In this document: positions 57,527-64,000 of the stretch, one piece after another
Layout: every line of letters starts with the position of its first letter
How positions within the stretch are numbered: the first letter of the stretch is position 1
Assembly: GCA_039707655.1 (NCBI GenBank)
Contig: CM077670.1
Location: 142,270,001-142,334,000, forward strand
Reading direction: 5' to 3'
Length of the DNA stretch: 64,000 nt
Source: Elymus sibiricus
Lineage: Eukaryota > Streptophyta > Magnoliopsida > Poales > Poaceae
Notes under the pieces: generated by a model
Seen by the model: only the letters and a program-made list of their open reading frames with translations
Told to the model about the DNA's origin: nothing
Database searches by the model: none
Position numbers and translations under genes: made by a program

Positions 57527-57620
57527 CTGCATCAAGATCCACACTGACCTCTTCTGACCTATTCTGACTATCCTCTGATCCTAACATGCTGACCACTGGC
57601 CCTGTGAATTAGAGTGGGTA
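57527..57620 (-). pseudogene. Second ORF of G, 5' part separated by E
   Basis: A Ser/Glu/Asp-rich frame (LGSEDSQNRSEEVSVDLDAG) runs to the edge of E. Allowing for the duplicated AGTGC it continues in the same frame at 46013 on the other side. This shows that E split the ORF. The upstream start is not fixed; a splice donor GGTAAGAT near 58100 suggests an intron between the promoter at 58281 and this exon. Confidence 0.5.
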
Positions 57621-57708
57621 TAGTAGAGTAGATGAGTTATCACAAAATGCAGCCATTTTGAAAAAAAATGAGTTCAAAGTACAGTTTTAGGTTTTCACAG
57701 AATGCATT

Positions 57709-58466
57709 TCGGAATTACCGAGTCGAAAATTTCAGAAGTACCGAGGTAGCAAGAGAGACTAGGTCACACAGTTTCGGTTGTACCGATGTGTGACTCGGTG
57801 TCTCCAAAGCGCTCATGGTACTGCTGAAATACCTGAATCGGTCTCACCGATCAGTACACATTGGTTTCACTGTGTTGTACTGAGTGCAATGGCCAAAGCC
57901 AAATCGGTGACTCTGATCCAGTCCAAATCGGTCCATTCGAGATGAATGCTATGGAACCCTAAACCTAATTTTTTTACTCAACTCTAACTCTATGGATTTG
58001 TTTCGTAGATAGGAGTGTGCATACAGTGGAAAGAACATAGGCGCAAATCTCTTGTGCATAGAATCGGATTGGGAAGCACAAAAGGGGTCGGATCTTACCC
58101 TAACTTCGTGAAGATCCGCTATGGCGGCAATGACGGGGACGATTGTCGTTGACGGTGACAGAATCCAGCGGCGAGGGCGCGCAAGAGTCAATGGAGACGA
58201 TCCGGAGACCAGGGCGATAGTAGCAACGGGGTGCGGGAGCGAACGGTTTGAAGAAATTTTCAACGTACGGTCCGCGCGAGTATATATACCCGTTAGTTGT
58301 CGGTGTGACCGAGCGAAACAGATTGGTGACACCGAAGTGTGTAACTGCCAGGAGCAGCGCAACTCAGTGACGCCGAGAGTTTTACTTTGGTCTTACCGGG
58401 ATTGAAAATTAGATCAATCTAAAATGCGATCAGTGAGACCGAATGTGAATGGGTTGGTCTGACCGA
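57709..58466 (-). promoter_or_regulatory. Internal promoter region of G with dyad array
   Basis: TCGGT-N3-ACCGA-type dyads lie at 57709, 57731, 57774, 57839, 58300 (perfect), 58323, 58364, 58430 and 58454, and a TATA box (TATATATA) at 58281-58288. The dyads at 58300-58466 lie upstream of the TATA on the element strand, as in the LTR. Confidence 0.6.
58281..58288 (-). promoter_or_regulatory. TATA box before the second ORF of G
   Basis: TATATATA in GGGTATATATACTCG on the minus strand, followed by a C/T-rich leader of several hundred bp. Confidence 0.55.
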
Positions 58467-58837
58467 AAAGCACTTAGAAGGTTTTAGCTCAAGTCTTAGA
58501 GCAAAGCTCCCCCCTAGATGTGATATCCCCCAAAGAGGGATGAACTAACCGTTTTGTCATTGAAGACTTCATGTAGATGTTGTAGATGTGGATGCTCAAT
58601 GTTGATGTAGACCATCAAGAGTTGGGAGCTATCCTTGGAATAAGAGTAGACATAGAGTGAAATGCACAAATGATGATGCCCATGAATGTATTGAATACCT
58701 TGTCCCTTGACTTAACAACAAGAGGGTTTGTGACTCCATGAACTAGTGCATGATGTAGAAGTGCTTTGCACTAATTATTGCCATAAATGAATATGAGTGA
58801 TGTTTTTTGGCGGAGTCACCCTCAAGAACTCTCTAGT

Positions 58838-60516
58838 TCTTCTTCTTTGGGACCCACATCAACTTGATGGGAATCCTTGGAGTTGTAGTCGTACTTGATG
58901 AAGTAGAACTTGAAGTAGTCTTGGGAACCCACTTGACCAAGGCTTGAGGTGGATCTTCAAATGAGTCAATCTCTTCTTGAAGCTTGTCCTTGCCTTTTAG
59001 CTTGTGGTCTTGTGGTGGAAGATCATCTTGAGCTTGTGTCCCCTTAAAGAAAGTAGGATCATACTTCTCTTGTTGAGGAAAAAATTTCGTCTTGGGGTAT
59101 TGATCTTCTTCCCACTCAACTCCATTGACATTGAACTTTCATTCAAAACCATCACCTTGGTTCTTCCGGTGCCATCCTTGCTTGCGAACAATCTCATCAA
59201 ATTGCTTACTCCTAGCAAGGCTCTTATAGACACCCTTTTCTATGATTCCTTTCAATAGATTGTGAGTGTAACTTGGCTAAGAGAATCATTAGTGGAATCA
59301 ATAGAACTACTAGAAGTAACAACATTGGATTTAGCATTATTTTTGTTACTACTAGAGGTAGAACCTTTCTTGCTCTTATTACTTGATTTCTTAGATTTGA
59401 CCTGTGGCATAAAAGTAGACAAGAGAAGACGTTTGGCAATGTAAGAGGAACTCTTCTTTCAAAGATCGTCATTGATAGCTTTTAGAAACTCATGCTCTTG
59501 CTCTAAATTTAGCTTCTTGAAGCGTAGCTTCTCATGAGTTGTTAGGAGCTGTCTATGATCTTCTTGAGTTGTTTCATGAGCTAACTTAAGAGTGTTTAGT
59601 TCTTTAGTCAAGCGCTCAATCTCCCTCATAGCATTGTCATTCGTTTCGTCTAGACTATCTTGATTACTAGCAAGTTCGTTATAGCTAACATCACTAGTTT
59701 TATCATTGAGCAAGTCATCATCACCTAGTAAATCATCCTCATCACTATTAAAGTCAAGGTACTCAGATTGTGATATCTTGGGGCCTTTTGCCATGAAGCA
59801 TCTTCCAATTCCTTCATTTGGTGAATCAAATAGATCATAGGAGTTGGAGGATACGAGAGCTAGTCCGGCAACACCTTCATCTTGACTATAGTCAAAGTTG
59901 GAGTGATAGCTTCTCTTGGATTGGTTGTCGGAGTTGGAGCTGGAAATCCATTCACCAACATGAGCTTGATGTCTTCTTCTAGAGTATCTCTTGGATGACT
60001 TGTCCTTCCTTTTCGAATCCTTACTTCTCCAAGAAGGTCTTCGTTCATAACGATCATCTCTACTCCTCCTCTCTCTATGAGGTGATTCCTCTCGTCTACT
60101 TTTCCTTCTAGATGACTCATCTCTTTTCTTGTGAGGTGTCGTACACTCATTGGAGTAGTGTCTAGGTCTTCCACAATTGTAGCAATTTCGGTCACAACTT
60201 GATAATCTTTGCTCATAGTGTCTTGAGTTGGAGCTTCTCTTTTTGCTTCTATTCTTGTAGAATTTCTTGAAGTTCTTGACCATTAGGCTTATCTCTTCAT
60301 TGGATACTAGCTTGTCACTTGATGTAGTGGGAACATCGCTTGAGGCTTTGTAAGCATGAATTGAGTTGTTGTGGAGCTCCTCTTTGTCCTTGAGTGACAT
60401 TTCATGAGCAACAATCCTTCCAATGACTTCCATGAGCTTGAGATCTTTGTAATTTGGCATCATTTGGATCAATGTGCACATGGTATCATACTTTCCATCC
60501 AAGGCTCCAAGGATCT
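58838..60516 (-). pseudogene. Gag of element G (5' end cut by element I)
   Basis: Starts inside the Gag core (LGALD side, then DGKYDTMCTLIQMMPNYKDL and GRIVAHEMSLKDKEELHN). It continues with a CCHC zinc knuckle CYNCGRPRHYSNEC around 60185-60145, an Arg/Ser-rich basic tract, an acidic domain (FNSDEDDLLGDDDLL) and a coiled-coil end (IERLTKELNTLKLAHET). It is the RNA-binding particle protein. A TGA at 59459-59461 interrupts it (CGA-type site); the same region continues, with shifts, to a natural end in IKLMWVPKKKN at about 58838. The first part is missing because I is inserted at 60527. Confidence 0.82.
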
Positions 60517-60526
60517 TCTTGATGAT

Positions 60527-60965
60527 TGACGGAGCAGATTTCCGTCAGATACCTCGGTAGGGGTCCAAGCGCAGCTGGAAGTCATGGATCGGAGGTCACA
60601 CGAGGGGTTTATCCAGGTTCGGGCCTCCGGAGAGTAATACCCTACGTCTTGTTTGTTTTGGTTATTCATAGTGGAGGGATACCTCGTGCGAGGGGTTACA
60701 ATGGTGTATGATGTTGCTACCAAGAGTTCTCCTATTGAAGGATGGATCATCAAAAGGAACCCTAGACCTCCCTTTATATAGACAGGGGAGGTCTAGGTTT
60801 TACATGTTGCATGAGATCTGGGCGCCGCCGTCCTCTAGTCTTGGGCGTCAACAAGGTCGTCTGGCTTCCTAGGGTTAGCGCCACGTCATTGGCCTACTGG
60901 GCCCCCTTGTAGTCGATGAGGCCGGGCTCCTTGGAAGTAGCCACCCCCGGTACAGGACCCCGTCA
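60527..60965 (-). repeat. 3' LTR of element I
   Basis: TGACGGAGC to CCCCGTCA with TGACG/CGTCA terminal inversions. The left edge falls inside the gag of G. Confidence 0.82.
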
Positions 60966-61265
60966 GTAGTCCCCGAGCGTGGCGGAGGTTGCAGCGAGGG
61001 TCGCGAGACCACCGGCGGGCTCCTTTGTGGAATTGTCTTCTCAGGGCCGGATAGTTTCCGAGTTTGGCTCCTCCAACGGATCAGGCACTGTTCAGCTTGG
61101 GTGCTGACTTGACGCGGACGATAGCCCTGCCGCGAGTCTTGAGGAGGTGACGCCACCGTGATCGTCACCTTTGACTTCTGCAAAAAAAGGGAAAGAAAAA
61201 GCTCTCCTAGGGCAAAAAGGATCGTCTGTTCCACTGTGGGTGGACGACGCCTCAGGTTCGGACAT

Positions 61266-61273
61266 CTATAAGG
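61266..61273 (+). promoter_or_regulatory. TATA box of the antisense gene of I
   Basis: CTATAAGG in GACATCTATAAGGAGAGGG, 128 bp before the ATG at 61394. Confidence 0.65.
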
Positions 61274-61393
61274 AGAGGGAAACTAAGTGTTTCAAAACCC
61301 TACCCCGTTCCGGTTCATTCCACCTCCCTGCTTGCTTCAAACACTCTGTCGAGCCGCCACTTCGTTCCCTTTCTTCTCGTACTCTCTCCGCCA

Positions 61394-62702
61394 ATGGCCA
61401 AGACGAGGAGTGAGAGACGGAGGCAGGTCTCTGGTTCGAGGACGCCATCTAGGCCCGCCGACGAAAAGAGGAAAATGGCCGCCCCCAAAGGAGGAGCGAA
61501 ACCGGGGCGCGCCGCGCCTATGTCCACAGGAAAGTGGTTTCCGTCTGTGGCAATGGAGAGCGAGATCAACAGATATAACGATGACCTCTCCATGCCCGCA
61601 TATCTGACGGTGCGCATCCCGGCCAGGAAGGTTCTGCCAGAGCCTCGCGCCAATGAGCACGTCTTGTGCTCAGGCTACTTCGGGCGAGGGCTCGGTTTCC
61701 CGATCCATCCCTTCGTGCGCGGCCTCCTGCACTTCCTTGGATGCCAGCTTCACCACATTCCACCCAACGGGGTTCTGCATATAGCAAAATTCATCACTTT
61801 CTACGAGTGCTACCTTGCGATAGCTCCGCACTTTGATTTATTTCACTACTTCTTCTGGGTCTGCGTTCAATCGAACGAAGGCGCGGTCTGTGACCTTGGG
61901 GGAGCCATCCTGCAGCTCCACCCTAACTCCACTTCTTTTCCTTCGACCTCCCGAAGTCTGTCCGGGAGTGGCACAAGTCTTGGTTTTATGTGGAGGGCCT
62001 TGGTAGCGACCTGCGGACCTTTGTGAACGTGCCCCCTCAGAAGTTACTTTCATGGGCTCCGCTCACCAAACTGACCTCGGAGGTCAAGGCTCTCGCGGAA
62101 GCCACCGCTCGCCTGAAGAAAGATGGGTTAACTGGAGGCTACATCATGCGGACATGGGTGGCGCGTCGTGTCCTGCCTCTGCAGGCTTGGAGCTCCTTGA
62201 TGTCCCAGTACACGGGGTCTATGGATCCTATGCGGGTCTCCCAGGAGGAGCTGGATGCCGAGGCGATCAACGCACTCCTCAGCTTCTTGGTGGGACCAGA
62301 TGCTATCACGTGGTCTGGTAAAGAGACCGTGTGACCTTTTTCGGACGACCTCCTTCCCGGCAGTGTAAGTATCTTGTTCATGATTTTCCCGTTGTCTTCG
62401 GGGCTTACAGGCTGAACCATGCTCCTTTACAGGAATTTGCCACCTTCCAGGCCTTCAGCTCCGAGCCTCCACTCCCCAGGTAGCAAATCAGCCCTGCCCT
62501 GGCTGCCGTCATGGTTGTGGCTCCCTCCGAGCTTTCTCGCGAGGAGGTTCCACCAAGGGGAAGAAACAGGCCCTGGAGGAGGTGCTGATCGAAGCCTCCG
62601 AGGGTTGGGAGGATGATGAGGACGGAGCTTCCCCGTCGAGCGGTGACGGGAGCGGCGAGGGCAGTGATGATGATGATGACGGTGACGGTGCCGCCTCATG
62701 AG
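61394..62702 (+). pseudogene. Spliced antisense gene of element I (putative gypsy-type transposon protein)
   Basis: A basic N-terminus (MAKTRSERRRQ) is followed by GYFGRGLGFPIHPFVRGLLHFLGCQLHHIPPNG and KFITFYECYLAIAPHFDLF, then, one frame over, VREWHKSWFYVEG and WVARRVLPLQ. These are the same landmarks, in the same order, as in the antisense gene of D (FLRGLGLP, HHLGPN, RRVLPLQ). A one-base frameshift lies near 61925 and a TGA at 62332-62334. A clean intron, GTAAGT at 62365 to TTTACAG ending 62432, precedes an exon with an acidic Asp/Gly/Ser tail ending at TGA 62700-62702. The product function is unknown. Confidence 0.68.
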
Positions 62703-63527
62703 TGATATTTTTACACTCATTTCACCTTTGTTTAAACCGAGATATTTCATTTTAAAAGAGATATTCACTCCGATATTATCACTAATGTCTAATAAGTGCA
62801 AGGGATTTCACAAATCCTCCCTTTGATGTGTTTCCACAGGAAATGGGCTAAAAAGGGAAGAAATCACGTGTGGAAATTGGATGGAAGGAGAATGGAGGAA
62901 GAAGGAATCAACATGAGGCATTTGTGTGAAAACATCACAGAAGACGACGTTCCATACGGGCGCACGCTTGAACAACTTTTATTAAAGGGACCCCGTATGT
63001 CAACAGGACGGCGAGCACAAAAGCCAGAACCTCTTCATCATCATCTTCATCCACAAACCCTAGCCGCCGCCATCTCCATCGCCATAGCCATCTCCACCAC
63101 CACCATAGTGCTCTCCCATCTCACTCATACTTGTAATCGTGCATCGCACAAGGCATCCATTGTAAGACATATTGCAATCAACCAATCTCAAGATGTGTTC
63201 TTCAATGTTTTCTTGCCGCGATCTGATCTCCATGTGTGAGTAGTTCGATAAGGTATGGGTTGAGGCATGAGCCTTGCAACCCGAGGTATTTGTTGAGGGG
63301 ATCAATGGAAGACTTTGACATAACGTCCCATATGTGTGAAATAAAATTGTTTCGTGAAGATGTCTCTTGTCTTTTCCGCGATCTTCATCCCTGCAGGTAC
63401 CCAGGATCATGGAGATCGAGCACCGGTGAGGCTAGGAGCAAGGATACCGTGAAGTGTTATACCAAACACCGGTGACAATAAGGTTCAGTAGGGTAACATG
63501 GATCATATCCTTGGGGATAAATGAGGT
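62703..63527. other. Unclassified repeat-like segment
   Basis: About 825 bp with no supported gene. It includes a AACCCTAGCCGCCGCC-type leader at about 63055 and a GCAGGTACCCAGG junction near 63395 that looks like an exon/leader edge. It could be an LTR or untranslated region of an element extending right. I see no clear TG/CA ends. Confidence 0.4.
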
Positions 63528-64000
63528 TGATATGTCTCCAACATATCTATAATTTTTTATTGTTCCATGCTATTATAGTATCAATCTTGGATGTTTATTA
63601 TGCAATTATATATCATTTTTTTGGGACTAACCTATTAACCTAGTGCCCAGTGCCAGTTGCTATTTTTTGCTTGTTTTTGGCTTTTCTGAAAATCAATATC
63701 AAACAGAGTCCAAATGGAGAAAAAACTTTGGATTAATTTTTTCTGGACCAGAAGGGACCCTAGAAGGTTCAGGAGAAGACCAGAAGAGCCACGAGGGAGT
63801 GACAAGCTCGGGAGGCGCTCCCAGGTGGGGTAGGCGCGCCCCCTAGGCTTGTGGGCCCCTCGTGGCACCTCTTGGCCTAATTCTACCGCTATAAATTCTC
63901 AAATATTCCCCTTATACCAGAGAGCCACCTCGAATAACTTTTCCGCCGCCGCAATCTTCTGTTCTTCCGTGATCCCATCTGTAGGCCTTTTCCGGCAATC
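63528..64000 (+). repeat. LTR J, related to the LTR of A (truncated by window)
   Basis: Starts TGATATGTCTCCAACATATC, like TGATACGTCTCC of the A LTR. It later has a degenerate form of the same stem-loop, with ACAAGC near 63802 and GCTTGTGG near 63847. The right end is outside the window. Confidence 0.7.

Larger units (their letters stand above)
41958..60526 (-). mobile_element. Element G: Sirevirus-like (Ty1/copia) element, interrupted by E and I
   Basis: Right to left: gag with a CCHC knuckle (60516-58838), an internal promoter region, a second ORF (57620 to 43970, split by E) and a 3' LTR (43476-41958). The gag sequence and the Arg/Ser-rich tail resemble Triticeae Maximus-type Sireviruses. 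That family assignment is from memory. No RT, RNase H or integrase motif appears between gag and the LTR, so this copy looks non-autonomous. The 5' LTR lies beyond the insertion of I and is not in the window. Confidence 0.75.
60527..62702 (-). mobile_element. Element I: 3' end of a Tat-type gypsy element inserted in G gag
   Basis: A 439-bp LTR (60527-60965), then the complement of a polypurine tract (GTAGTCCCCGAG, 60966-60977, the same motif as in D), then an antisense gene on the plus strand. This is the same arrangement as the left end of D. The pol part would lie to the right, but an unclassified segment and LTR J follow instead. Confidence 0.78.

Noticed and set aside
43970..57620. Second ORF of G as an envelope gene
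   Set aside because: Position fits the envelope-like ORF of Sireviruses, but no signal peptide, fusion segment or membrane anchor is visible, so I keep the neutral name.

Overview
The window looks like a piece of a large, repeat-packed grass genome, most likely a Triticeae species (wheat, goat-grass, barley or rye). This is inferred from the style and density of nested LTR retrotransposons, not from any host gene. I found no host protein gene, rRNA, tRNA or CRISPR array. Almost every base can be assigned to LTR retroelements nested up to four deep. Letters A to J below are my own working names.

Layout. (1) 1-5147: element B, minus strand, a Ty3/gypsy element of the Tat type that runs off the left edge (integrase, RT-RNase H, protease, gag remnant, 5' LTR). 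(2) 5148-8372: interior of element A, plus strand, followed by its 3' LTR at 8373-9357, which resumes at 40970-41324. (3) 9358-40964: element C, plus strand, inserted in the LTR of A with target duplication ACATG. C has 4.5 kb LTRs, an initiator-Met-tRNA primer site and no gag or pol; it is a LARD-like non-coding element. (4) Inside C are F (15111 to about 21834, another 4.5 kb LTR element that lost its 3' half) and D (23770-37055, a complete 13.3 kb Tat-type gypsy element on the minus strand, target duplication CATTT). D carries a degraded gag-pol on one strand and a spliced antisense gene on the other. (5) 41325-41957: H, a plus-strand gag-like coding fragment. A and G both abut it, so it appears to be their host element. 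(6) 41958-60526: G, a minus-strand Sirevirus-like (Ty1/copia) element with 3' LTR, a second ORF and gag, but no visible pol. G is split by E (46019-57521, LARD-like, minus strand, target duplication AGTGC). (7) 60527-62702: I, the 3' end of another minus-strand Tat-type element inserted in the gag of G, again with a spliced antisense gene. (8) 62703-63527 is unclassified, and 63528-64000 is the start of LTR J, related to the LTR of A.

How the parts relate. B, D and I are autonomous-type gypsy elements. Their pol genes decayed mainly through in-frame TAG codons at CAG/CTG sites, as expected from deamination of CHG-methylated cytosine. C, E and F have promoters, primer sites and very long transcribed leaders but no proteins, so they would depend on enzymes supplied in trans. 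G has gag and a second ORF preceded by its own TATA box.

The most unusual signals are: an array of stem-loops in the LTR of F with a constant 26-nt loop and changing but still paired stems; arrays of the dyad TCGGT-N3-ACCGA beside both TATA boxes of G; and the intron-containing antisense genes of D and I, which have their own TATA boxes.
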